Positions 1 to 12,700 of a stretch of 64,000 nt of DNA are shown here, in pieces (the stretch's first letter is position 1; each line of letters starts with the position of its first letter). The position numbers and the translations under genes were made by a program. The stretch comes from Microglena sp. YARC. Taxonomy: Eukaryota > Chlorophyta > Chlorophyceae > Chlamydomonadales > Chlamydomonadaceae. The stretch lies in assembly GCA_022414725.1 (NCBI GenBank), contig CM039462.1, positions 183,749,386-183,813,385 on the forward strand, in the 5' to 3' direction. The notes below the pieces were generated by a model, which did not search any database, was not told where the DNA came from, and worked only from the letters and a program-made list of their open reading frames with translations.

Positions 1-3000
1 GCTCCGGGCCCGCCACTGCAGCCTGTGCTTGAGTTGGTTTCTGGTTAGAAGGTGCTTGCGAGACTGGCTTAGGTCTCTTCGACGAGGCCCCCTTTTGGGA
101 CAAAGCATTGGGGAGTTCACCCGTCTGAAGTCGGTCACCCCCCTGGGTGGCAGTGTCCGTTGACTTGGGCCAATGGGCAGGGGCAAACTTCCGTACTTTA
201 CTTTGTACCGCTGCTAGGTCATCCACATCCAGCAGATTTCCAGCAGACGTGTTGGCGTCAGCTACCCTGAGACTTGCTCCCAGGGACAGCAAGACCGCAC
301 TTGCCTACACACATACAACAAGTATTAAGTGGCTGTTTCACCAGGCTATTTCGGGCTATTCTATGCTATTTCAGGTTATTTCAGGCTATTAGGCCCTAAA
401 GTTGGCTGGCTTGTTCCCAGGGACAGCAAGACCGCATTAGCCTACACACATGCAGAACAGATCAAGTGCCAGTTATCCAGGCTATTCTAGGCTATTTTGG
501 GCTATTCTATGCTATTTCAGATTATTTCAGGCTATTAAGAGCTATTTCAGGCTATTTATGAGCTATTCAGCTATTAAGAGCTATTTCAGGCTATTAGGCC
601 CTAATGTCAGCTTCCCTGAGACTTGTTCGCAGGGACAGCAAGACCGCACTTGCCTACACACATACAACAAGTATCAAGTGGCAGTTGGCTATTCAGGGTT
701 ATTCTATGCTATTTCAGGTTATTGCAGGCTATTCAGAGCTATTTCAGGCTATCAGGCCCTAAAGTTGGCTGGCTTTTTCCCAGGGACAGTAAGACCGCAC
801 TTGCCTACACACATACAGCAAGCATCAAGTGGCAGTTTACCCAGGCTATTTCAGGTTATTGCAGGCTATTCAGAGCTATTTCAGGCTATTCAGGGTTATT
901 CTATACTATTCTAGGCTTCTAAAGGCTATTTGGGGCTATTTCAGGTTATTTCAGGCAATTCAGAGCTATTTCAGGCTATGAGGCCCTAATGCTGGCTGGC
1001 TTGTTCCCAGGGACAGCAAGACCGTACTTCCCTACACACATGCAGCAAGTGTCAAGTGGCTCTCTATCCAGACTATTCAGGGTTCTTCTATGCTATTTCA
1101 GATTATTTCAGGCTATTAAAAGCTATTTCAGGCTATTAGGCCCTAATGTCAGCTACCCTGAGACTTGTTCCCAGGGACAGTAAAACCGCACTTGCCTACG
1201 CACACACATCTAGTATCAAGTGGCAGTTTTTCCAGGTTGTTTACAGTTATTTTCGGCCATTTCAAGCTATTTTGGGCTATTTCAGGTTATTCCAGGCAAT
1301 TCAGAGCTATTTCAGGCTATTAGGCCCTAAAGTTGGCTGGCTTGTTCCCAGGGACAGCAAGACCGTACTTCCCTACACACATGCAGCAAGTATCAAGTGG
1401 CAGTTTGCAGCCCATGCAGCAAGTAGAGACATACTGAAAAGTTGTCTCAAAGAGCGGGCAAGTGGCAATTATTCAAGGTTATTTAACTATTCAAGGCTAT
1501 TTTAGGCTATTTCATGCTATCTCATGCTATTGTGGGCTATTCCAGGCTTTTCAAGTATATCCAGGCTCTTTCGGGCTCTTTTGGGCTCTTTCAGGCTATT
1601 TAAGGCTATTTCATGCTATCTCATGCTATCGTGGGCTATTCCAGGCTTTTCAAGTATATCCAGGCTCTTTCGGGCTCTTTTGGGCTCTTTCAGGCTATTT
1701 AAGGCTATTTCATGCTATCTCATGCTATTCCAGGCTTTCCAGGTCTATTCGGGCTTTTTTGGGCTCTTTTGGGCTCTTATAGGCTATACAAGGCTATTTG
1801 GGGCTGTTCAGCTGTCAGGTACCAGTACAATTGTGATCAACCAACAAAAATAGCGCTACGCAAGCAACAAGTAGAGACATACTGAAAGACAGTCTCAAAG
1901 AGCGGGCACGTGGCAGTTATTCTGGCTTTTCGGGCTATTTCGGGATATTCATGACTATCTCAGCTCATTTCAGGCTATTTTGGGCTATCCTAGGCTAGTT
2001 CAGGTTAGTGCAGGCTATTCAGGGCTATGCGAGGCTGTTGCAGGCTCTTAAGTAACAACACAATTGTGATCAACCAACAAAAATAGCACTACGCAAGCAA
2101 CAAGTACAGACATACTGAAACACAGTCTCAAAGAGTAGGCACGTGGCAGCTATTCTAGCTATTTCAGGCTATTTCAGGCTACACAAGCCTATTTCAGCTT
2201 ATTCCAGGCTATTCAAGGCTGTTTCAGGTTATTTCAGGCTATGTAAGGCGTTTCCAGGCTATTCAAGCCTATTTCAGGTTATTTCAGGCTATGTAAGGCT
2301 ATTCAAGCCTATTTCAGGCTATTTAAGGTTATTTCAGGCTATTCAAGGCTATTTCAGGCTATTTCAGGTTATCTCAGGCTATTCAGGCTATTCAAGGCTA
2401 TTCAAGCCTATTTCAGGTTATTTCAGGCTATTCAGGCTATTCAAGGCTATTCAAGGCTATTTCAGGCTATTTCAGGTTATTTCAGGCTATTCAAGCCTAT
2501 TTCAGGCTATTTAAGGCTATTCAAGCCAATTTCAGGCTATTCAAGGCTATTCAAGGCTATTTCAGGCTATTTCGGGTTATTTCAAGTTATTTCAGGCTAT
2601 TCAAGCCTATTTCAGGTTATTTAAGGCTATTCAAGCCAATTTCAGGCTATTTCAGGCTATTTCAGGCTATTAATCCCTCAAGTACCAATACAATTGTGAT
2701 CAACCAACAAAAATGACGCTGCGCATGCAAGCTTTTTCTTTTTAGCCCCTCCTAATTCCAAGGTCGGGCAAGTCCCTTTGGCTTATTGGCTACCCCCATG
2801 TCAGGAGGTAAGGGAGGCTACCTGGAATTTGGAAAACAAGTTTAGTCCCATTTCATTCATCCATCCATCCATTCAGTCAGTCAGCCATTAATGCATGCAT
2901 GTAGTCATGCAAGCATGTAGTAGATGCCATGGTCGAGGTTCAAATTGATCTCAATATCAATTCATTCATTCATCCATCCATCCATCTTTTATCCATCCAA

Positions 3001-4868
3001 TCATCCATCCATCCATCCATCCATCCATCCATCCATCCATCCATCCATTAATGCATGCATGCAGTAGATGTCATGGTTGAGGTTCAACTTAATATCAATA
3101 TCAATTTGTTCATCCATCCATCCATCCATCCATCCATCCATCCATCCATCCATCCATCCATCCACCCATCCATCCACCCATCCAACCAACCAATTATTCA
3201 TCAATCCATGCATCCATCCATGCATCCATCCATCCATCCATCTATCCATGCATCCATCCACCCATCCATCCATCCATGCAGTCATGCATGCGTGCATCAT
3301 TATATTCATGCATTGATGTGAACCAAATCATTACCCAATCACCAGTCAACCACCACCACTTCCCACCAGTCCATTCCCCTTCCCTCCCTCCTCTCCCTCC
3401 TCTCCCTCATCTCTCTACCCGCACCCTCCCCTCTCTGCCCCATTCACCTCCCTACCCCCCACCCTCCTCCCCCCACCCGCTCCCTCCCTTCTGTGCCCCC
3501 CTCCCTCCTCTCCCTACCCGCTCCCTCCCCTCTCTGCCCCACACACCTCCCTACCCCCTCCCTCATTCACATCCCCTCCCTCACCTCACCCCATTTCTCC
3601 CCCCCTCCCTCCCAGCCCCCCCCCCCCCCCCCCCAGGACTGTCCTCCCCGCGCTGTTGCAGGTGGCTTGGCTTGCCTTGGCATACCCCTCCCTCCCCCCC
3701 CCCCCTCCCTTCCTCCCTCCCTTCCCTCCCTTCCCCCCTCTTTCCCTCCCTCCCCCTCCCTCCTCCTTCCCTCCACCCTCCCTCCCTCCCTCCCCTCCAC
3801 CCTCCGCTCCCTTCCTCCTTCCCCCCCCCCCCCCCCCCCTCCCCCCTCCCCCCTACTTCCTCCCTCCCTGTCTCCCTCCCTGCCTCCCTCCTCCCCCCCC
3901 CCCCCCCCCCTCCCTCCCTCCCTCTCTCCCTGCCTGCCCCCCTCACTCCACCTACACCCCTCCCTCTTCCAACCCCCTCACTCCTTCCCTCCCTCCCCCT
4001 CCCCCCCCCCCCCCCCCCTCCCTCCCCCTACCACCTGCTTGCCTACCTGCATTGCTTCTGCTTCCCCATTCAAGGTTGGGGACACAGGCGATGTTCCAGA
4101 TGGCTGTTCCCCCCCAGGAGAGCTTGAGTTATATGTTTTTGTTTCCGCCCCTTTAGGCAGGATAGCTACTGGTGTTGGTGTTGGTTGTGCTGCTGCCGCT
4201 GCTGATGATGATGATGCAAGACGGGCAGTTTTAGGGGCGGCGTGGGGCACAGAGGGAGGTGGCGTCGATGCAACGCGTGTTGAGCCCACAGCTGGCTGGC
4301 GGCCCGCAATTGAGTACGAGGCTTCTTGTGGATCTATCAAGCCCTCCACGAGGGTAGCTGATGGGACATGTCTCACTGCTGCTGCTGCTGCTGCTGGTAC
4401 TGGTGTTGGCCTTGCAGCTGGCACTGTCACTGGTGGCGGAGCAGTCACAGCAGTAGATGCGCGGACTGTTGTTGCAGCTTGTGTATTGGGCGTTGATGTG
4501 ACAGGTCTGGATGCAGTTGTGGTGGCTGGAGGGGCGGCAGGGGCTGCAACGGCACCTGCAGCCGCCACCGCTGCCGCTTTGGCTATGGCTGTCTGATCAG
4601 GGTTCGCTGCATGTGCTTTTGTTTCTGTTACCACTGCTGCCGCTGGAGCTACAGATCTTGCTGTTGCTGTTGTTGTTGCTATTGCTGCTGTTGTGACAGC
4701 TGCAGACGTACGTGCAGGTGTAGATGCACGTGCTGCTGTCTCATGAGGGGCATCGGCCGCCGCTTGGCTCGGCTTGGCACCTGGTCGGCTTCTAGCTGTT
4801 GGACGGAAGGGACCGGCTCTGTTGGGCGCCTTCTTTAGCTTCTCTAAATCAGATATGTCTAGGTCCAT
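1..4868 (-). CDS. Unrecognised Ala/Pro/Ser/Thr-rich nuclear-type protein, N-terminal two exons (gene runs off the left edge)
   Basis: Exon 1 is 4868-4047 (274 codons), from an ATG at 4868-4866 to a CAG|GTAGGC donor in phase 0. Exon 2 is proposed at 142-<1, after a CACCCAG acceptor, also phase 0, and it stays open to the window edge with a Lys/Ser/Pro/Gln-rich sequence. The protein starts [15 protein letters not shown] and then has a short basic [11 protein letters not shown] stretch. The rest is low complexity: Ala, Thr, Pro and Val, with a (GCT)n-coded polyalanine run near 4379-4396. The start vaguely resembles plant TFIIIB B'' (BDP1) N-termini, but no SANT domain lies in the window, so this is only a guess. 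The ~3.9-kb intron (143-4046) consists of the polypurine tract, tetranucleotide repeats and the 10-bp satellite. Exon 1 is fairly secure because of its long open frame and good donor; the exon 2 link is supported mainly by phase. Confidence 0.5.
320..2690. repeat. 10-bp satellite (TTTCAGGCTA)n with higher-order spacers
   Basis: Hundreds of degenerate copies of a 10-bp unit, TTTCAGGCTA, run in one direction. Up to about 1430 they alternate with a ~80-bp anchor that contains CCCAGGGACAGCAAGACCG and recurs near 285, 415, 630, 780, 1010, 1170 and 1345. From 1430 to 2690 a second anchor takes over, with AATTGTGATCAACCAACAAAA and GTAGAGACATACTG (near 1430, 1830-1900, 2055-2135 and 2690). The array therefore has a higher-order structure, with variable-length runs of decamers between conserved anchors. 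Open frames such as 2143-2514 are only the repeat read through. The whole array lies in the proposed first intron of the minus-strand gene. A short run of the same decamer recurs at 18724-18895. Confidence 0.9.
2735..2815 (+). repeat. Dispersed short element C, copy 1
   Basis: This is a ~80-bp interspersed sequence with the core GGGCAAGTCCCTTTGGC followed by a GGCTACCCC box. Related copies lie at 7042-7085 (-), 30168-30225 (+), 32519-32582 (+), 37129-37190 (-), 39287-39366 (+) and 49338-49402 (-), with a tail-only copy at 29308-29335. Better copies read TTTTTAGCCCTTCCTA at one end and CTACCCCTGGACTGTAACAT at the other. No inverted repeats or coding capacity are visible. Confidence 0.6.
2855..3320. 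repeat. (CATC)n tetranucleotide array with a duplicated spacer
   Basis: Two blocks of CATC/CATT repeats are separated by a unique spacer of about 70 bp that itself occurs twice (about 2888-2965 and 3047-3115; both begin ATTAATGCATGCATG and contain GTAGATG.CATGGT.GAGGTTCAA). The array thus arose partly by segmental duplication. His/Pro/Ser-type open frames on both strands here are artefacts. Confidence 0.9.
3365..4040. repeat. Polypyrimidine/polypurine tract (CCCTCC-rich)
   Basis: About 670 bp that is almost pure C+T on the plus strand, with several uninterrupted C runs (near 3620, 3825, 3895 and 4005). On the minus strand it is G-rich with many G tracts, and it sits directly after the donor of the minus-strand gene. 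Such strand-asymmetric DNA can form triplex or G-quadruplex structures (established). The long Pro/Ser frames on + and Gly/Arg frames on - are compositional artefacts. Confidence 0.9.
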
Positions 4869-5699
4869 GGTGGGCAGCCTGGGCAGGGACGAGAAGTACG
4901 GGTAATAATGCTAACACTAATCCCTAACCGACCGCTGTTGTTGCCTCACCAAGATGTAATGCAGCTGTACTGCCAAGGTTCTGTACTTTCCTGAAAAGGG
5001 TGGGTCCTCTCTACTCTGTGCTACCACAGGAAACCACAGGAAAGCTTCAACACCTACAACTCGTGCACCCAAGCAGAACTCAACATGCAGCTGCCGGGCA
5101 TGTGGCACTGCAAAGGTACAGTGTCAGTTGTGCAGAGGTACAGTATCAGGTGTGCTTGTGGTGAGCACACCCATGTGGGGCACAGTCCATTGTTTTCCAC
5201 AGCTGCCGGGAGGACTTAATATACAGCTATGTCAATGCACTGCATCTTCTGCCTTCAGACGAATGGATCAATGGGCGTTGTGTGGGGCAGTAGAGTACTT
5301 CACTGTCAACCACCTCAATGGGAGATATAGACTAGAGCGCTCAGGCGCAAGTACGCGCGCATGACATCTCGCATGGCAGGTGCGCACTCCACAGTCGCAA
5401 ATAAACCGGCAGAGGGGATTATTAGCCCCCCGGCACGAAAAGTTGGAATTAGGAAGTTGCGCAATCTTTGAAATTGAATTATGCCCAGGAGGTGGAAGGT
5501 AGATAGAGGTATGAGGAATCTTCGTTCGGCGCGCAGCAGGCTATGAGGGCTGCGGGCTACGGGCTGTCAGAGCCAGTTCGGGGGGTTGCTGTACTTGTCT
5601 TGCACTACACTTCATTTAAGGGGGCGGGGGGGGCGCGAGGATGGTCCAAATTCCACTGCTCATACGCCTTCCCACAGTGTGTATAGTACTAGGTTGCTG
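4869..5699. other. Intergenic region between divergent genes
   Basis: An 830-bp interval separates the start codons of the minus-strand gene (4868) and the plus-strand SnoaL-like gene (5700), so it probably carries both promoters. A short repeated word, GGTACAGTRTCAG, appears twice near 5115-5150. No TATA box, RNA gene or conserved open frame is convincing. Confidence 0.4.
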
Positions 5700-6873
5700 A
5701 TGCTTGCCCCAATTTCACGTGCGGGGGCCATGCCCTGCCGGTCGTCAGCTCGACAGGGGAGCGTTATGTTCCGAGGAGGAGTGCGAAGGACTGTAGCTTG
5801 CCAAGCTGCCGATAGGTGAGGTGTGGTTGGGAGGAAGGAGCTGTAGAGGAGGGCTTGTTGCTGGGTTGTTGTTGGTGGTGATGGTCGTGGGTTGGTGGTG
5901 GGGGGTGTGGGATTGGGGTTGGGACTGGGGGTGGGATTGGGGGTGAGGGGGCTGGTGGTGCAGGGGTGGGGTGGGGTGGGGGGGGATGGGGGGTAGATAT
6001 TTGGCACTTGCAGTACCCCTGTGCTGAGATTAGTAACATTGTTTGTTTTAAACACAGTCTCTCATTGGACTGTGGAGGAGGACTGTAACATGGTTGACGA
6101 GCATGTGGGTGAGGGGAGCAAGGGAGATGTGGGTGGGTGGGTGACGAGCATGTGGATGGGGGGAGCACGGGAGACGTGGTTGGTTGGGTGGGTAGTTGAC
6201 GAGCATGTAGATGGAGGGAGCAAGGGAGATGTGGGTGGGTGGGTGGGTGGGTGACGAGCATGTGGATGGGGGGGGAGCAAGGGAGATGTGGGTGGGTGGG
6301 TGGTGGGTGGGTGGGTGATTGACGAGCATGTGGATGGCGGGAGCAAGGGAGATGTGGGTGGGTGGGTGGTTGACGAGCATGTGGATGGGGGGAGCCAGGG
6401 AGATGTGGTTGATCTGATCAGATGTCCTAACAGCCCTCGTAGCCTAGCTGTTGTGACAATAATGCATGCCCCGGAGTGGAACAGATTGCCCAGCGGTCGC
6501 GAACACTGCCACTCAGGGTCTTACTATCAGGCGACTTAGTACTGATCAAGATTCCACCCCTGCCCTGCGTCCGACGGGATTTGAACCCACCCACTCTGGG
6601 ATATGCAATATTGTCACAACAGCTAGGCTACGAGGGCTGTTAGGACATCTGATCAGATGGGGGGAGCAAGGGAGATGTGGTTGGGTGGGTGGGTGGTTGA
6701 CGAGCATGTAGATGGAGGGAGCAAGGGAGATGTGGGTGGGTGGGTGGGTGGTTGACGAGCATGTGGATGATGGGAGCAAGGGAGATGTGTTTGGTGGGTG
6801 GGTGGTTGACAAGCATGCGGATGGGGGGAGCAAGGGAAATGTGGGTGGGTGGGTGGAGGTGCGGGTGGGTAGG

Positions 6874-6904
<31 letters not shown>

Positions 6905-9689
6905 GGGGTCACAGGGAAGGGGTAGATAGAGAGAGAGGGTATGTGGAAGGGAGAAAGTGTGTGTGGGTTGGGGGGGAGGGGGGGGGGGGGGGGGTAGGAG
7001 AGAGAAAGAGGGAGGGGCTCAGTGGTACCCTGAAGGTATCTTGAAGTCCAGGGGTAGCAAAATTGGCCGAAGAGACTCGCCCAACCTCAAACTAGCAAGA
7101 TCAAGCCTAGATTACAAGGGGCAAATACCGCCATGAGCATGTAGATGAGGTACGGCAGTACCATGAGCTGGCATTATCTGTCGTCACACTTCCAACACTG
7201 TGCCTTTTAAGCTACGAGCAGCAGCCTCTAGGCAGCTCCCCGGGCTCTCTCTTCATCCAAACCTTCAATAACTTAGTGCACCAGGAAGCTGATACCGTCA
7301 GCTTTCTGGTGCTCTAGTCATCTCTGCTTCGGGCCCAGTGGCAGTCTCAGGGAGCTGCCTAAAAGCTGATGATGGTAGCTGAAAAGAAAAGCAGTGCTGT
7401 GACTGGGGGGTCTAAGAAATTGATCGTATACCGCTTCTTTAATTAGGGGCCTGAAGGGGCTGTTAGCCCCAAAATCACCAAGAAAAATCAAAACCGACTT
7501 TCGGAGGGGGTAGATCTCGACCCCCAAAAGTGTGTGCGTGTGTGTGTGGGGGGGGGGGGGGGGGGGGGGGGTCGAGCTGGTATCAAAAACAACTTTGTAA
7601 CTTCCTCACCAGGCGGAATCTGACAAAGATAAGGTGACGACCGAAAGCGGCTCGCGCAGAGCTGTCCATATCCGTGCTTGTTTCTGACCTCAAGCTAGTG
7701 TGTCGAAGCTGAGCTCGGAAGTGATCTCCAGAGGTTCCAGACCTCCGAGTGTGAAAGTTGGGCCAAACCAGGAACTCAATATTCCCACCACAAACTTATT
7801 GGGTGTATGGAGGCTACGTAGACATGCAACATAGCCTTAAAACCATCTTCAAATTCTCAAACACCACATACTTGCTATGTTAAGAATCAGGGCTAGGAAA
7901 GGGGGTTCGCTTGACAACTTTGTCAAACTCTGTCTAAATCCACATGTAAGACCACAAATGGATAGCGCTCGTTGAGAGGATCACAATGCATCCTACTATA
8001 CCCCTAATTCTGATTGGTGGAGGAGATATGGGCCTCACAAGCTTTGGGGGGGGGGGGGGGGGGGGCAAATGACAAAATCCGAGGATTGGGTCTAGAAAAA
8101 ACTTCCTAGATCCCCCCTGGCACCTGGAAGCTGACATTGTCAGCTTTCCGGTGCTCTAGTTATCTCTGGGTTTGGCCCAGTGGCAGTCTCAAGGAGCTGC
8201 CTAGAAGCTGCTGCTGGTAGCCGAAAAGAAAAGCAGTGCTGTGACTCTGTACTTATGTACTTCTGCAGGAGCCTCATGATCTCAAGGGCGAAGCAGTACT
8301 ACGAGGCTGCTTGGTCTAAGGGACAAGTGGAACTGATGGATGAGATCATGCGTGAAGATCATGAGCAACGCGACATGATATGGATGAGAGATCGAGTTGG
8401 AGAAGGTTGGTTTAATTTAATTTAATAATCTAATTTAGTCGTGAGCAACGCGACATGAAATGGATGAGAGATGGAGTTGGAGAATGTTAGTTTAATTTAA
8501 TTTAATCATGAGTAACGCGACATGATAAGGATGAGAGATCAAGTTGGAGAAGTTTTAATTTAATTTTATGTAATCATTTAATTTAATCATGAGCAACGCG
8601 ACATGATATGGATAGGAGATCGAGTTGGAGAAGGTTGGTTTAATTTAATGTTATCATTTAATTTAATCATGAGCAACGCGACATGATATGGATAGGAGAT
8701 CGAGTTGGAGAAGGTTGGTTTAATTTAATGTAATCATTTAATTTAGTCATGAGCAACGCGACATGATATGGATGAGAAATTGAGTTGGAGAAGGCTGGTT
8801 TAATTTGATTTAATCATGTAATCGTTTAACTTGATCATTTAATTTAATCATTTAATCCAAGCACTGTTTGCTTTTCGGGCTACGCCTAGCAGCTACTAGG
8901 CAGCTCCCTGTCTGTGTCCTTGGGCCAAACCTTAAGCTAGTTAGTGCATCTGGAAGCTGGCATGACAGGCAGGCTATTGCAGCTGAAAGATATAGGAATG
9001 ACCCAATGGCTGGTCAATAGAGCTGGCTGGAAGCTGCCATGAGTAGCCCAATAAAGAAGCAGTGGTTCACAGTGATCATCACCAATACCGCCACCACTGC
9101 CACCGCCACCACTAGTAGCACAACAACAACTACTACTACTAATAATAATAATAATAAATATAATATTACTGCCTCCACCATCGCCGCCACCACCACCACC
9201 ACCACCCACCAACAGCAACGCGTGTTTGTGGAAGCTGGAAGCTGCCATGAGTAGCCGATAAAGAAGCAGTGGTTCCAAGCTGAGTTTTTTTCTGTTTCAG
9301 AAAGGGGGTCTTCTGGTAGCGATCAGAGATTTGGTGTTTTTCAAGGTTAGGCTCCTAGTAGCGATTTGGGTAGGCGGCCCGAAGGCTTGGATGGCAGGGC
9401 CGAGATTTGAGTCTCATGGTAGCGGAAGGTTTGGCCAAAACAGGGTCCCAAGTAGCGATCACTATTGGTAGCAGAAAAAAAGAGCTCTGGTTCCAAGCAG
9501 GAAGACATGAGAATTCACCAACAAAAATAACAGCAGCCACCACGTGCACCGCCGCAGCCGCCACGACCACAACAAGAAATGCAACAACAACTAGAGCCAC
9601 GATCATCACCAACACCGCCAACACCGCCACAACAACAATTACCACCGCCACCGCCACCACTAGTAGCAACACCACATCACCAACACCAC

Positions 9690-9723
<34 letters not shown>

Positions 9724-12700
9724 ACAACAACAACAACAACTACAGCAACAACTAATAATAATAATAATAATAATAATAATGCTACTACTACTTATATTAC
9801 TTCCACCACCACTGCCACCACCACCACCACCACCACCACCAATGCGTGTTTGTCGGTTCAGGTAGAGCATCCATGCAGCGTGGTATCAGTGCCTTCCGGA
9901 GTGCTTACCCTAACCTTGTCTTCAAGGTCACTTCTGTTGCAACACCTGAGGCCGGTGATGGGTCCGAAGGAGAGGCTGGGGAAGTCTTTGTCTCGGTAAG
10001 CAGGAGGGCGCACAAATATAAATGTGCATGGATGGGATTTAAAAAGTCCATTTATTCGTCATTTCATTACTTCATTACTTCATTACTTCATTCATTCATT
10101 CATGTATTTGTTTGTTCGTGCATTCGTTTGTTTGTTTATTCAGTCAGTCAGTCAGTCAGTCATCCATCCATTCATTCATTCATTCATTCATTCATTTGTG
10201 TATTTGTTTGTTCGTGCATTCGTTTGTTTGTTCAGTCAGTCAGTCAGTCATTGGTTCATTCATTCATCCATCCATTCATTCATTCATTCATTCATTCATT
10301 CATTCATTCATTCATTCATTCATTCATTCATGTATTTTTTTTGTTTGTGCATTCGTTTGTTTGTTCAGTCAGTCAGTCAGTCAGTCAGTCATTGGTTCAT
10401 TCATTCATTCATTCATTCATTCATTTATTCATTCATTCATTCATTCATCCATTCATTCATTCATTCATTCATTCATTCATTCATGTATTAGTTTGTTCGT
10501 GCATTTGTTTGTTTGTTCAGTCAGTCAGTCTGTCAGTCAGTCATTCTTTACATTCTACAACACACTCCAATCAGGGGACAGCCTCAGGCACAAACTGATT
10601 AGACCCACCCGTCACAGCCCTCATCCACACACCCTCCACCCACCTACTCGCCTACCTACCAACTTGCCCCCCCACCCCCACCCGCCCCCCCAAAACACTA
10701 CCAATCAGTGGACAGCCACAGGCACAAACACTGGTCCCATTGGGCCTCGGGCTCCTTCAGGCAAGACAGAGGTGTTCTCAGGGATAAGCCGATTGTGCTT
10801 TGATTCAAATGCCCAGATTACGAAGTCCTTTGTGTTCAGGTGAGTTGCATAAATAAGTCAAATTTGTTACTCCTGGATTATGGAGAGGAGAGGAGGACAT
10901 TACATAAACTAAGCAAAACAATGCCCCGACAGGACAGCAGCACATCCTGCCCTCTGTCCAGATTGATAGCAAGATTTTCGAGGGTTTTCGAGGCACTCAA
11001 AAAAACCTTCAGAAGAACTATGGAGCATAAAGACTCCATGATTGGGAAGAGAGAGAGGGTTCGTTACATAAGCTCAGCAAATCACTGCCGAGACTGGACA
11101 GCAGCACAGCCTGCCGACCATCAAATTTTATAACACGGAAGCACGAGGGTTTTGAAGGCACCCCCACAAACCTGAAAACAAACTAGGTCAAGTCCAACAA
11201 AAGGAAACAAACTAGAGGCGGAAAGGAGAGCGGATAGGGGAGGGATGCAAAGGTATGCAATCCAGAACACCAAGTCCATCAACCACAAGAGAGGAAGGCC
11301 GAACTAATAGAACTAAAAACTACCCCAGGGCATGCGCTATGAGCGCCTTAATATGAAGGGATAATGCACTCAAAGGAAGAAAGCACAAGTCAACCCGACA
11401 ACCAACTTGCAGAAAAGGACCGGAGTGCCAAGGATGATAACCATAGACACCCCATGAAGGGAAGGGGGAGTCCAGCCGAAAAACAGAGAGGCCAGAAACC
11501 AACCCAGGAAGACTCAGGGTTTCAGGGTTCAGGGTTTTAGGGTCGCGAAGTTTCAGGCGACATTTTCAAGTGTTTGTATTATTTGTAATTCCGAGGTATG
11601 TCATCAACCATCTGCGGCGGTGGTATAGTGGTAGCATAGTTCCCTGCCACGGAACAGACGGGTTTCGATTCCCCCCCGACGCATATTTTTAGATTTCGCA
11701 GCTTGATTCAGCGGCGTCCTCGATGCAGGGCTGGTCAGAGCGATGCGTCTTGTGCGGGGATGATTGCGTTGCGTAGCAGACGCAGACGCAGATCCAATGG
11801 GCGTAGTTGCGTTGCAATTACAGATTTTGGATGGTCCGTTGCATCTCAAAGAGGGTCTGGTTGAGTCGCCGTTTTTTTGGGGGGGGGGGGGGGGGGGGGG
11901 TCCCTCTACATGATGACGCAAGATGATAGTTCGGTGGTTGGGTTGTCGTCCCTCTCCATGATGCCAAAAAGATGGTGGTTGGTGGGTGGATAGTTGGGTA
12001 GCTGGGTTGCCGTCCCTCTCCATGATGCCACAAGATGAAGGTTGGGTGGTTGGGTTGTCGTCCCTCTCCATGATGCCAAAAGATGGTGGTTGGGTGGTTG
12101 GGTTGTCGTCCCTCTCCATGATGCCAAAATATGGTGTTTAGGTGGTTGGGTTGTTGTCCTTCTTCATGATACCGCAATATGGTGGTTGGGTGGTAAGAAG
12201 GTAAGGGTTCTTGTCTCGAGAAGCAATTTGTGGGTCCCCCTGAACAACCCAGGCTGGATAATTTGATAGGGGGTGGAAAGAGAGTTGATGAAATGGCAAG
12301 GTAGTGATAGAAAAGTGGGGTCAAGGCGGGTCAAGGGCCAGCATCGCTCCTATCTCCAATGGGAATGCAAGGCCGGGAGTAGTGCAAAACCAGGTGCAGT
12401 GCCTGACCAAGTGTAGTCAACTAGTCATGTAGGGCTGTAAGGCAATGGCAGAAACTGTAGCCACCGGAAGCAACCTCCCTCCCCCCACGCACCCCCTCCC
12501 AACCCGGGCTCCCACCCCCAGAGCGCTGAGACAATCAGCTGTCCAGACGTGCTGAGATATTTGGGTGCACCATAGCGGCTGGCTCAGGGAGTTGCCCAGA
12601 AACTGCCGGAAATAAAAACCCTGCCTGGTAAGGGACCCTCAACCCATTCTTGCCTTCACTTAAATACTTGACTATTTTACGTATCATGCAGGCAAGCTCC

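Noticed and set aside
3276..4596. Pro/Ser/Leu-rich frames on + and Gly/Glu-rich frames on -
   Set aside because: They reflect the polypyrimidine tract and the antisense of the true minus-strand exon 1.
11508..11545. Telomere-like TTCAGGG/TTTTAGGG run
   Set aside because: Only about five degenerate units; too short and irregular to be an interstitial telomere.
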